Shown here piece after piece: positions 24,991 through 37,488 of a DNA stretch of 64,000 nt. The stretch covers positions 20,535,491 through 20,599,490 of the forward strand of contig CM052361.1 of NCBI GenBank assembly GCA_028551475.1. Direction: 5' to 3'. The number at the start of each line of letters is the position of its first letter. Within the stretch, counting starts at the first letter, position 1. Both the position numbers and the translations under genes were made by a program. The notes beneath the pieces are model-generated. The model was not told the origin of the DNA, made no database searches, and saw only the letters and a program-made list of their open reading frames with translations. The DNA is from Casuarina equisetifolia. Taxonomy: Eukaryota; Streptophyta; Magnoliopsida; Fagales; Casuarinaceae.

Positions 24991-27900
24991 TCAAAGTTGA
25001 ATGGTGTGAGATGCACGGGTGGTTTGTTGCATCTTGCGCAATTTTCTTACATTCCTCTTCTTAATACCATTTCTGAACAATTTGCTTGCTACACATTGTG
25101 TCTCTCTGCAAAATGAATGATGTGTTTTGCCCTGCTCGGTGCTTTTCTTTTTCAAGTACTTTGCTGCCTGCGCCTGAACTGATGTGAAAACAGAATTTAC
25201 AACTATCAGATGAAAGCATCTGATTTTTGGGAACAAGAAATTGAGTTTAATCGCCAAAGATCAGAACCAAGGGAAACAAAAGACCGTACAAAAACCCTGA
25301 AGAGAATCAGAGCAGTCCTTTACGTGTCCTAATATGGAGTTGTAACTTGCCAACGAGAGTTGTAAGCAACATGACTAGGTGATTAATATCATAACTTCAC
25401 AAGCCTTCAGCATTATAATGACCAACATGTGCCATTGCTTTCTTTAAGCATTAATGACTGACACAGCATCATGTTAACCACATAAAAGTATGGTAAATTC
25501 AAAAGCCAGAATCTTCTTTTCAATAAAGAAACAGAAGTAGCAACATTAACAAGTGCAAAGTCCGATCTCTTTTAGTATTGCAGATAGGAAAGTCATGTAA
25601 ACCGATGAGAGATGTACTCCTTTAGAAAGAATATGACCTTCCAAAACAGTATGCCCGAGCCGTTGGTTGTCCTAAGTTTTTCAATCGTCAAGTCTGACTG
25701 TGTCATGCTTCAGGTGCACAATGAAATCATTTTTTATTTTCAATGGCTGTATATGGCCATTAAGATAATTCATGAAATGCCTCTACCCAAAGGTGACATG
25801 AGCTGTTGTTCTGCAGATCCCTACCATATTGTTAACATCTATTCCATATATCAGCTCAAAGCATAGAAATTCCATATGAAACTTGTGTAATTTCTCTAAA
25901 TAATCTGTGCATTTGAGTAACACTATGATAACTTCAGTCTTTATTTTTCCCTACACAGATCATTCAGGAGGATACTGAATATTCTTCTTCACCATCAACC
26001 GATTAATAATTATCACTGTGTAAATATCCTTCAAGAAAATCTTCATCTTCACTGCAAGACATGAGAATCGAACTTCAGCTTTTCTGACAACTGTGCAGGT
26101 GGTGAACTAGTTACGTTTTCACTTGTAACATGAGGCATCAAATGAAGATGCTCTGTTATTTAGTATAGTATTCCGTCCCTGATTTCACATTATAAGGCAG
26201 ATACCGTTCTCAATGCAATTTAGGCATATAGCACATAGAAATCCTAAAGTAAATCAACATGGCACTGAAAGATAAAAGATTGATGTCGAAATAAGTAATT
26301 AGAGTGAATAAAACCAAATTCTTATACGCAGAGGAGTAATAGCAACTGCCAAACCAAGATGTTATGTCATTAATTCAAAACAATCCGTAGACATCTCACC
26401 ATCGGTACAAATATATCCCTTCCATATTGATGGTCAACAAGGCTGCCCTTCAGACGCGTTTCATAACAATATTAATATGATGGTACAGGGGTTTGACAAT
26501 ACCACTTGTATAATTCGCTAAAGGTATTATCTTTATTGGTAATGTCATAGAACTAATATCTGGATCTAGTTTGAAGCATTATCAGGTTCTGTCATAGACG
26601 GCATCCAGCTAGGTAGTTAATTGCCTCCAAAATATCCAGTGAGTTGCTGGCTTTCTGACTGAACACTCTGAGGTAGGGTGGATTCAACAATCGGACACGA
26701 ACGGGCTTGGCAGAATAAACATCTAAGTAGTCCAAAAACACTCTTAGAGCTAGACTAGCCAATCATATGTTCAAAGCAATTGTGATATAATTTCTTTTTT
26801 TTTTAAAAAAAAAAAAAGAAATCTCTGAGAAAGCTTTCAAAGAATTTTCATGAGTGAAGAAGACTTACCAGAGCATGAAGCGGCTGATGTCATTGCAAAA
26901 TCTTTGAGTCTCTTTATCTTTTCGAAAACTGGCAGATTTTCAAAGAATTCATCTTCTCTGGGGTATGAAAGACGCTTCCTTTTAAGGCATAATACTGCAT
27001 TTTCACATGCCTGAAAAGAAAAAAGTCAACATTGATGTCTGTAATTAGATTAAACAACCACTAATTTACCAGCGGTTTCTAACTAGAACAGCCGATATTT
27101 CTACAACAAAAACGTCACTAGATTTGAATGTCTCAGACAGTTTTGATCTGGCAGAAACTAAGTTAGTGATGGGTCAAACATATCCAATCCGATGAAGCAA
27201 TTAAATTTTAGAAAGATTACTTTGACTCATATCCTGTTCTTCTACATAGATTCAAGAGCCAGAAAAGAGAAAGACTTCATCTAAAACGGGAGGGTAAAAG
27301 AACGCATCTCACAGAGTTTTGTTAACCACATTAAGTACTCCTAGTTGATGACATTAAATAAGTGAGCAGACATGGATATATGAACGCCGAATCAGAGCAA
27401 ACCAGTGTCAATGCACCTCACAAAAACCTCACAAGACCATTACAGAAAAGTTGTCAACACTAACTCTCTTCAAGATTACAACGTAAACTTCATTAGATAT
27501 GTTACTTTCATCTACTAAAATCAAACAAGCAAAATACAAAGTTGAGTTCAATCTGAAAACGACTTAGACTTGAGGCCAATTTGTTAAGCTTTGTTTAACC
27601 ACTATACCGGCAGAAGATGTTCTCAAACAACAGCAAATCTTTGGCAAAAATTTAGCCAGATAGCATTCGCGGAATCTTTCGACCAAACAGGCCCATATTT
27701 TCTTCAAATCCCCATTCTGGTTTATGGATTTGTACGTCCAAATGCTATGCCATACAGTGGAGCAATTTAACATTCAAAGTGCGACTAAAAGCATTGTCTC
27801 TGTGAATGCAGTTTGTCATAACAAGATCGCAACACTGACATGTAACTTCTGAAGTACCAGAAAAATTAGAGTATGTAAAAATTACTTTTCCAGAAATAGA

Positions 27901-29000
27901 ATAGAATCCATTATCCAGCGACTGTTCAGCAAAATCTAGCCATTCCAAATATGAAACTTCTACCCATTGGCAACTTGCAGACTCGAGTTCCCGCATGTGT
28001 AGGGCCTCATATCTCAAAGCCAAGCAACTCTGAAAACATGGAGTATCCAAAAAGAACAAAAGTTATAATGATAGAGCATCAAGTAAAAGCCTCTCTGCCT
28101 TAAAAAAGCCGCATCAACAGTAACTATTGTCCTCAAATACAGAACTAAAGAAGTAATTCTATGACATTATGTATTATCCAGGATAAACATTTTTAAATTT
28201 TCTAGAATGCTGGAGGAGTAGAGAAAATAAACTACTACTTTTTAACAAAATAGTTTTAGATTTTCCACTTAAACATAACAAAGTAAGATAGAACAGATTC
28301 AAAATGGATAAACTATCTTCTAAACAAGATAAACGTTGAGGTGATGAAATTCAAACCACGTTAGAATAAAATTAGATCGTAGAGTTCATTGTAACGTAAT
28401 TAGGCACTTTCAGGCGTGCTTAATGGAATTCACTTCAAAACATCTCCTAATTGTTGCAGTCATATTGAGCCAGCCGGCTTGATAAACTGAAGTTAGCTAA
28501 CGTAATTACTGCTAAGCATGCTATTTTATGCATAAAAAACAAGACATTATTTACAAATTGCAAACCCAAGGAATTCGATGAAAATTATGACCACATCTTA
28601 GACTCTATAAAGTTCAGGGGATTAAGATTAAGTTCCTCAACATCGGCTACTAGAGCGAAAGCCCGGACGAAAAATTCAAGAACCGAAAGCTTCTCATCGA
28701 CAGGTTTCCCCTTGATTTCGCGAATGGTGGACAGAGACTCAGATCTGAGGAGCGCTCTCAAGCTGGATTCGACTTCCTTCTTCGATTTCACGCATTTGAA
28801 AACCAGAAGCGATTCAAGAATTCGAAGAGTCGTGTCGTCGAATCTGGATAAAAACGGGACCGAGAGTCTTGTTTATGAGCAACAAGAATTGGATTGAGAA
28901 AAATCTAAAATGGAAATTGATGTGAATGGATTGAGAGAAACCTTCTGGCCTTGATTAGGGAGTGGAAGACGGATACTTGATGAGCAACAGTGTCTGGCAT
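24991..29000 (-). CDS. DFO: Protein DOUBLE-STRAND BREAK FORMATION (DFO)-like, 244 aa
   Basis: Five exons on the minus strand: 29000-28942, 28843-28642, 28029-27886, 27010-26869 and 25178-24991; lengths sum to 735 nt in frame. The product starts MPDTVAHQVSVF and carries segments I recognise from plant DFO: RILESLL, LRSESLSTIREI, LEFFVRAFALV, SCLALRYEAL, ESASCQWVEVSYLEWL, SLDNGFYSISGKACENA, EKIKRLKDFA and VQAQAAKYLKKK. No catalytic domain is known; Arabidopsis DFO (At1g07060) is needed for meiotic double-strand break formation. The C-terminus is lysine/arginine-rich. The exon 2 donor (GAT|GTTGAG) is weak, so that junction is the least certain. It is divergent from the FLX-like gene. Confidence 0.9.
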
Positions 29001-29366
29001 TTTTGGAGGGAATGAGATTCTTGGATTGGTTGGGATTTAAATACTCGTGCCACACACACGTAGACAGGCATGGTCCTTCGTAACGCATTCGCCATTCTCA
29101 TCGCCAAAATGTCTGTTAAGGCAGTTTATAATTTTCAAATAGACACTAAAAGTTTTTCGAGGCCTTGAAATTTTTAATATATACATAGACACATATAGTT
29201 ATTCTCCACATTTTTTCCATTTAATCAATGGAATTTTTATGACAAAAAGACAAATACTTTTACTCAACACTCTTGGGCCCCGAGCAAAACACCCGAAAGC
29301 CCAAGCCTCCAAACAAGACTCTCTCACCTTAGCAGCGGAGGCAGGCTCACACCAGTTGGCGGAAAC
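29001..29366. promoter_or_regulatory. Shared divergent promoter interval of DFO-like and FLX-like genes
   Basis: Only 366 bp separate the two start codons. A TATTTAAAT element on the minus strand at 29035-29043 sits close to the DFO start, and site II-type TGGGCC (29274-29279) and GCCCA (29299-29303) elements sit 63-93 bp before the FLX-like start. No TATA box is evident for the plus-strand gene. Confidence 0.6.
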
Positions 29367-31499
29367 ATGGCCAGAAGAAGCCGCGCCTTGAGAATCGACG
29401 ACCATCGCCTACGTGACGCTCACCATCCTTCCCTTTCTACTAGACCCCACTACCGAGACCCCGTTGTCTTGGAGGACCGCCACGCCATCCAGGTCCGAGA
29501 GATTCAATCCCTCCTCGACGAGAACCAACGGCTCGCCTCCGTCCACCTGACACTCAAGCACGAGCTGACCGCGGCCAAGCGGGAACTCCATCGCGTGTCA
29601 GTACAGGCAGTCGATACCAAGGCCGAGAGCGATGCCCGTGTGCGGGGGCTCTACAAGAAGTCCCTGGAGATGGAGGGTGAGGTTCGTGATGTTGACGAGA
29701 TGAGCGCCGCGCTTGCACAGGTCCGCGCCGACGTACAGACGCTCGCGGTGGCGCGTCAGGAGCTCGCGGAGCAGCTCCAAGCCGTCGACGACAATATAAC
29801 GAGGGCTCGGTCTGAGGTGCAGAAACTACCGACAATCAAGGCCGAAATTGAGAGCATGCACAAGGAGATCCAGAGAGGAAGGTAAAATTTCGGACTAACA
29901 TTCGCAATTAATTGTTATGGATGCTTGATTATTTCCTTTTTCAACGCAATCCGATTATTTCATTTCGAACGTATTTAAGAATTTGCTTTAGAGAATAGAT
30001 CGGAAATGAGTCGAATTTTGAATGTGGAAGCAACGATGAAATCAATGGGAAGACTCTATTATATGTCCCAATCTGAAAAAAAACCAGCGTATGGACACAA
30101 GATTTGAATTGAACTAAAGAATGAATTGAAGTGGAAAAAAGCAAGGGCGATTTGGAGAAGTTTTACTTTTGAGAGACATGGTTTGAGAAGAATTGATTGG
30201 TATTACGAAATTAAACGTCTTCGTTTTGGTGTATGAATAGGGTTGCTATTGAATTGGAGAAGAAAACGCGCGCTCACAACTTCGAGCAAAGACAGTTAAT
30301 GGAGAGAACTACAATTTCCATGGCTTGTGAAATCGAAAAACTGGAAGCAGAGCTAGCGGAAGAGAAGAGAGCAAGGGCTGCTGCAGCTCAAGCCAAGGCG
30401 GCAGCGGACGCAAGTAATTTACCTTTCTCTCAACGGTTTCTTCTTCATTGGAAAATGAAGTGTCTACAGGAGTTGAGAGATGAACTGAATTCAACTCTTA
30501 AAACCCTGGAATTGTTTGTGTTCAGGCATAGGCTATGCTGCAAGCTACAACAATCCTGGCGGGCCATATCGGGGAAAGTCATATCATGACCCTCATGACA
30601 CAGATGAGGTATGTACCCTATCTGTCACCAATGCCTTCTAAGCATCTTTACATTCCCCATGCTTTTGTTAAGTTTTGTTCATGTTGCTGCTGTCTGCATG
30701 TAAATTGATGGAAATTTGACCCACATGCTGAAGAACTGGTTTTCCTATGATAGTGACAATTACGTAGCCTATATCTGAATATAAAGAATAGATAATTTCA
30801 AATTGATCCATGGCTTATGGCAGTAGATTAAGTTCTTAAACTGATGGATGAACCAACAACATCGTTTCTTTTGATTGTAGCCCAAACTATCTTCGGCATT
30901 GATAGTTAATTAACTTGCTCTTACTGCACTGAGCAACTGCAAAATTATTGAAAAGAAGCTAACTATGTCGGATCAGTGTGAGCGCTGCTGAAAATTAGGA
31001 TATATGGATACTGCTTTTTAATTAGCATTTTCTCAATTGATCCTACTTAAGAGTCCCATTACACTTTTCTGATTTACCTGTAAAACTGCAAGTTCGCAGT
31101 TGTAAACAGTTAGAAACTATATATCAGGCTACGGAACTATAATTGTGACACTTGTCCCTAGAATACTGTCTGAAGCCTGTCAGTTTTGGTGGCATTGTAT
31201 TTGCAGAAACCCTCTTAGCAGGTAATGTCTATAGTTCTCAGGATGGGAAATTGGAGTTCTCATATCAATAGCATTTAGCTACCACCATAATATACTAATC
31301 CTGGGACTTGCTCTTAACACCATGTAACATTGTGGTTCTCGTTGATTACTACAGAGCTTCTGTGGGTCTTCATACAGATAGCTCCTGAACCATGTGCTGC
31401 ATCCAGGGTCGAGGTGATGCTGATGCAGGTCCTTACTCTGGATCAGAAACGACGCCGCATGGCACTGATGGTTCACGAGGAACCCATGTATATAGATAG
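29367..31499 (+). CDS. FLX: FLX-like coiled-coil protein, about 287 aa
   Basis: Exons 29367-29881, 30241-30413, 30526-30608 and 31407-31499, with phases that fit (515, 173, 83 and 93 nt). The product begins MARRSRALRIDD and has family segments VLEDRHAIQVREIQSLLDEN, an alanine/glutamate-rich coiled coil, EIQRGRVAIELEKKTRAHN and MACEIEKLEAEL. A glycine/tyrosine-rich tail follows. FLX (At2g30120) and FLX-like proteins work with FRIGIDA-type complexes in FLC activation; the other paralogues have wider roles. Because the LBD12 neighbour is also present, orthology with FLX itself is favoured. Exon 1 is markedly GC-rich compared with its surroundings. The 3' end is uncertain: an internal donor at 31488 and further acceptors at 31610 and 32038 allow other ends. 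Confidence 0.82.
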
Positions 31500-34296
31500 C
31501 TTATCAGGAAGGTTGATATTGGTACGCCGTTTCTTATCGCATGGCATATTGCAATATTTTTCCTTAATTGAAGTTAAGATGATCTCATTCTTTTCTGCGC
31601 CCTCCCACAGCCAAAGGCTCCCACCCACAACAACATGTAAGTTATTATATCCTTTAGTTCAGGGTTGAAAACCCTCTCGTGTGCATAAGTTTAAATTTAA
31701 ATTTAAATTATTTATTAAAAAAAAAAAAAAAAAAAGGCTCCCACCCACACATTTTTGCATTCCGGTCCGTGAATTGGGCTACAAGAGGGTTACTTTGCCG
31801 ATGTCCCAATATAGCCTTATTGATTAGATTTTATGTATCGTCTATAAGCCATACTGTTACAACGTGTCTCGATTACACGATCCCGCGGAGCCTTGATGTG
31901 AACAAGCAATCACTAATCCGTAGCTGACTACTTAAAATTCTTTATTAGAAAGATCCACTTAAGTCTTAAGGAGATTTTTTATTCTTGATCTGTTTTATCT
32001 ACCGCATTCTCTACAAATTACAGATTTTGATTTTACAGCCATTTCCACGAGAAATGATCCCACCACCCTATGATGTAGATGAAGATAGAGCCGGTAAAAG
32101 AACGAACAGTCAAAAAGAAAGTAACTAGATAACTTTATTCATGCTTCAACGAGCCTAATTCAAACATATCCTTCCAGGACTGGCAACAACAGTACTTTGT
32201 GCCAGCCCAGTTCCAACTTTGGATTTTCTGCAGGTTCATTCACTAATAATAGGGAAAAGAAGAAAATTCATAAACAAATCGGTCCATTACAAAGACACAA
32301 TTGGATGGCGACGTCCGGGAGTGAACTCCATTGTGCGGATTAAGGAAGTTGGTAAAGGAGATGATGCTGTTAATTGGGAGCCTCCTCATCTTCTTAATCG
32401 ACATTGTCCTGATGATTAAACGGTACCACGAAAGTGTTCCTTGGGGCTGCTTGTAGACAAATAACACTGTGACCTTAAAGCTCTCTACTCCGGATTCAAC
32501 AGCTCCCAAAAGAGATTTGAACGCTTCATTGTCCGACCAAAAGATGTTGCTCGATGATCCTGAACAGTTGGAAAAAGGACCAATGTACAGTAACACGCTG
32601 CCCCTCGAGTGCATGTTTGGATCGAATAGTTCTAGACAAGAGCAAAAACAAACTCTTTCTAAGATTCCTATCCCCCGGCGTCTCAAGAACGCGTGTAACC
32701 TCTAGATAGCCCATCTCATAATGGCGAAGGCGTGACACTTCCACGCAACATAACTAACGTTAAACCGTATAAACAGCTTGGAAGAAACCATATTAAAAGC
32801 TTTAACATGTCCGAGTCTGCAATGTCCATATGGCAGAGGCGCCAGTAAAGGGACGATTCTCAACGGAAACTAAGCTAGCAGCGACGGGACAATGGCTACT
32901 CTCCACAGCAACGGCTAATTACCAGAACAACTTCCCAAGAGTAATCACACATTAAGTTCTTGTTTTACCGAAGAAATCCAGTTGTTCAAGCACTCATTAT
33001 TCCAAATGATTAAATTAAAGAAGAGCATAAGTTGCAACAAACCTAGAGACTAAAAGGTTGAAGCCAAAAGAGGGAAGTGTGTACTCACTCTTAAAGAGCA
33101 GGAATTAGAAATGAATATACTCATTGAAAACCGTCATATGAACAGCTAGTATATTAGACTTCTAGAAAATCAAAACTATTAATTCATAGCAAAATTATAA
33201 AGACCTGCAGCTCAGCAAGAGGGGGAAAAAACATTGATCGAACTCATCATCAAGATATAGATCACAGTAGCATAACAAAGACTTGTCATGAATAACAGAG
33301 AATCGGCGGCCTCTCATGAAAACCAATTTGACCAACTATTCTAAAGGAGAAGTCGTTTAAACGAGATGTCGACAAGCATAAAAACGGCAAGACAGAAGGC
33401 ATAACTAAGATTTAAACCCTACAACACTGATACAGCAAACACGATCAGGTTGACTCCAGTGTACTTCCCATCCAAACAGACTCAATTTCTGGATATTGGT
33501 CCCCAGTACCCATGTAAACTTTAGTCAAAAACCACATCACCCAACCGCAGCGATTTCAAAAGAGAAGAGAAAGAGAGAGAGAGAGAGAGAGAGTGAAACT
33601 TATGCGTTTAAAAAAAGATGAATGTCATTACTAAGAAAAGGGGTAAAAACCAAACTAACTACCCAACACAAGTAATTGATATTCATCTTCAACTTTCAGG
33701 GGAGGTCATGGATTCTAAAAACTGATCTAGGCTTATCAGAAGGCACAAAGGAACACAAATCGTGAGCCATCATTATAACTATAAGGAGAAGGAAAGGATG
33801 ATTCAATCCATCCAAATATTGAGTTCATATTTGAGTGCTCTCTTAATCGAACGTACTGGCATATGCTCTATTCAACTTATGAGGACATGCATATTTAACT
33901 TATTACATGGCTCTGTATCCCCGTCAAATTAACATGTGACATAGATACAAGCAAATCCACATTAAGATACTTGGTCCTAATTCTAAGAAAGGCTGAAAGC
34001 ACAATTTTTAAGCAGCACTCACCTGAAATTATCAACCTACCTTAGCAGCAAGCAATTTGGAGATTATCCAGTTGCCTCTAAAAAAAATTCACACAATCAA
34101 AATCAATTTTATGCCTAAAATTAAAACCCCTCCAGTTAGCAGCCAATGAAAACAAATAGGAGAGAAGAGGTCTTGCACAGAGCAAGTGAACAACCTACCT
34201 CTTAGTCTCCAGTTCAAGTACACCGCGATGGGAACACAATAGAATTTCTCAGACCACAATTCTTAGTTACATAAAATGCTTTAGGTGGAAGTTCCT
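31500..34296. other. Intergenic between FLX-like and TAF15b-like genes
   Basis: The left part probably carries FLX-like 3' untranslated or alternative exon sequence. A 17-nt string around AAAGGCTCCCACCCACA occurs at about 31613 and 31734, either side of an A-run. Overlapping frames at 32219-32744 on both strands have no recognised product. A (GA)n tract lies at about 33568-33594. The right part includes the 3' untranslated region of the TAF15b-like gene. Confidence 0.45.
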
Positions 34297-37200
34297 CTAG
34301 TAAGGACGTGATCGGTTTCCACCATGCTGATGTCTGTCAGGTCCAGACCCATCTCTGAAATTATCCCTGCGCCTGTCTCCGCCTCCATAGCCACCTCTAC
34401 CACCACCCCTGTTGCACAAATTATGAGCCAAAATGACACTTCTCCACAGATAGAATGCTAAAGTGGTCAAATAAAACTACTTAAAGCTACTTACAAGAGA
34501 ACATAAACATATTGTTACATAGGTACAACAAGAAAAACCTATTAGATGTCCAAAAACATCCATACTAAACAGAAGAGAAAGACAAAACAAAAAAGCTCAT
34601 TGCCGCCCACAAAAACAACGGAATTTGTGTCATGAGTTTCAGAAATCCTTTTTCCATCTATTAATATGTTTCTTAATAGATGGAAAAAACCAACATTCTT
34701 TCCAAATAAATCTCTACATTCCTTTACATATATATAAACATCAAAACCCTTTTGCGGTATTTTAACTCAGCTGTTGCATCACATGCATGACTCAATCAAG
34801 CTTAAAGTCTGCAGGATGTCATTACCTCCGAATATATGAGAATGTGCATGCAACCAGAAATTCTATAGTGTTATACATTCTACAACAACATAAAACAAGA
34901 AATTCTCTGAAACAGTTGGGGCACTAAAAACTTGGTAATCTAGGATCATGGAAAAGCAAAGAAATAATAGTGCAACCTTAGTGAAAAATGAAGCAATCAG
35001 CAAACATTTCGTGGGCCCCATAACAGCTGGACCAAAGTACACCATCCACCAATGATCAGAGAAAGAAATTGTTGTTTGTTATCGGCTCAAAAAAATGCAT
35101 TAAAACTGAAATGCGAATACAACAGACTTGTCAAGCAGCAAGTAGACACCTTGTAAGGAACATGACACTACACAGTGGACACAGAACATTTATAACTAAA
35201 ACAAAATGAGGACATCGGTCGAGGAGATACCTGTGGTCATAGGCAGGTGGAGCCTTTGGTGCAGACATCTCTGCCATTGCAACATTAATTTTATAACCCC
35301 TCATTTCATAATCTGCAAAGCAAGTTTCCTGGTAAGTACACACTTAGAAAATAATTGTGTCATGCTTAAATCCAAAGAGGTCTGTGAACAAGTACTATTG
35401 AAAAAGCTTCCAGCTGAATGTGCAGCAGAAGGATCTTCAAATGACAAAACTGCATCGCCTTTGTTGTTTCCGGCCTCATCTGTATAAATTTTTATATTCC
35501 ATGGCCACTGATCTTTATATCCCCTCTTTTGCTTGATCCTTCCAACCTAAACAACATGTTTCATTAGCATCCCAATCAAACATTACATTCGAGAAGCAAA
35601 ATAACAAGAAGTCAGATATCTAAATCATAAAATATTTGTCCACTGCCTTCTCTATCACAGTTGACATAGAGGACAGAGACAGAAGTTTATCGTCAACCCT
35701 ATGCAACAAAGACAGTAGATTATTTCTTTATATCCCGCTACTCACGCATGGGTGATTGCTAGCTTTTAGGAGTTTGGTTGATCACACACATTTTAGGGAG
35801 GCCTACCAGTGGCCATGTGTAGAGGGTAATACTGCTGCTCCACCCACCCAACCAGAAAAAGGAAGGAGAACAATAGCAAAAAGGATTAATTAGATTTCCG
35901 AGATCAATACCATGTGCTAAAACAGACAACGTGGTTTAAAACTAAAAATAAAAAATAAAAAATAAAAAGCCAGAAAGTAAATAAAATTGCTGCATGAATT
36001 TTATGCAAGACAAAACAGATGCAAAACACTGCACCTTCAAATTCGAAAGTGAAGCCCTCAATTCAAGAAGTAAAAAGAAAAGGATGAGTATATTACTTGT
36101 CCAATGCCTCCAAAGAGGTCCCTGAGTTCTTCAGTCGTCACATCTGGTGGCAAATTCGATATATAGATTCTAGAGTTGTCACAAGTATCATCGCAATTCT
36201 CATCACACTGCCTGACCTTAGCTGGGACCTCAGCAGGAGCACCACCATACCCACCTCGACCCCCAGAACTACGCCCACCAGCATATCCACCTCGACCCCT
36301 TGAATCACCAAAACTATCACCACCATAACCACTTGCTGGTGGGCCACCATAAGATGGGGGATATGATGCAGCCCCTCCAGCAAAGTTCGTGGGTGGAGGA
36401 ACTGCATCCAATCCATAGTTTGCGTTCTCCCCAAATGAGTTATAAGTCGGCGGCTGGTTCCCACCAGCTCCTCCATAGTAAGGTTGGGCCGCTGCTGGAG
36501 CCTGACCAAATCCACCTTCTTCTTTTCCGTAAGAACCACCCCTACTGCCTCCACTCCTACCATCATTACTACCACTCCTACCACCATTGTACTCACCACC
36601 TCTTCCCCCTCCATAATTTCCTCCTCGATTACCCCCATATCCACCACCACTTCCGCCCCTGTTATAACCACCACCACCACCACCACTGCCACCGCCACCA
36701 CGATCACCCGCACTGCCAGCAGCACCCGCACCCGCAGGTGAGGGAGCACCACATTTGTTACATTCAACTCTTCTTGCAAAGTTCAAGTTCCCGCATCTAC
36801 ATACAATTACATACCCGTATCAATCACATAGCCAGCTCGTTAAATAGCACAGAGGTTAAATTTTATTCAGATGTCCAGAAAACCTTGAAACTCCACGAGC
36901 AAAAACTTAAAGTTGCCACATAAGGTCACGAACAGCGACCAATCACAAATCAGAGAAAAAAGGATGCTCACCCTGGATTGGGGCATAGCCAATCGCCGTC
37001 TCTGCCGCTCCCACCACGCCCTCCTCCTCCTCGTCCACCGCCTCGGCCACCACGATCTCCTCCTTGGTATCCACCACCTCCTGCGAAAAAGATTCAATCA
37101 ACCAATTAACACATCACTTATACAACAACCCTAACCCTAGGACTAATTTAAAATCAATCAGAAATGGAACAAACGCTAATAAAATTCGTCCAGTCACCGT

Positions 37201-37488
37201 ACCTCTACCACCGTATCCTCCCCCTCCACCGCCTCGGCCGCCTCCACCTCCGCGACCACCACGACCGCCATAACCACCGTCGTTATTTCCCCCTCCGTAG
37301 CCTCCACCACCCCCGTATCCACCAGAGCCACCGCTCCCTCCATATCCACCTCCGCCGCCATAGCCCCCTGAGCCACCATAACCTCCAGCACCGCCATAGC
37401 TACCACCTTCATATCCACCGGCGCCACCGCTAGCCCCGTAGTGCCGAGGGGCCGATTCGCCGCCTTCTTGACCGTACATCCCGGACAT
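34297..37488 (-). CDS. TAF15B: TAF15b-like FET-type RNA-binding protein, 479 aa
   Basis: Six exons on the minus strand: 37488-37203, 37080-36972, 36796-36097, 35546-35396, 35312-35231 and 34408-34297, total 1440 nt in frame. Order of parts: Gly/Tyr-rich low-complexity region (residues ~15-122), RanBP2-type zinc finger with Cys128, 133, 144 and 147 (C-x4-C-x10-C-x2-C, core CGNLNFARR), a second Gly-rich stretch, and an RRM at about 338-425 with RNP2 IYISNLP and RNP1-like KGDAVLSF. The tail is RGG-rich and ends HGGNRSRPY. FET-family proteins couple transcription (TFIID) with RNA binding; Arabidopsis TAF15b also affects flowering and immunity. The next gene upstream is the GH17 gene, as at At5g58470-58480. 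Confidence 0.93.

Noticed and set aside
29554-29835. Minus-strand frame of 93 codons, Arg/Pro-rich
   Set aside because: It is antisense to the GC-rich first exon of the FLX-like gene and has no independent support.
36138-36923. Long open frames of 213 and 207 codons overlapping the TAF15b-like gene in other frames
   Set aside because: They are out-of-frame readings of Gly-codon repeats (Val/Met-rich or His-rich) with no conserved motif.
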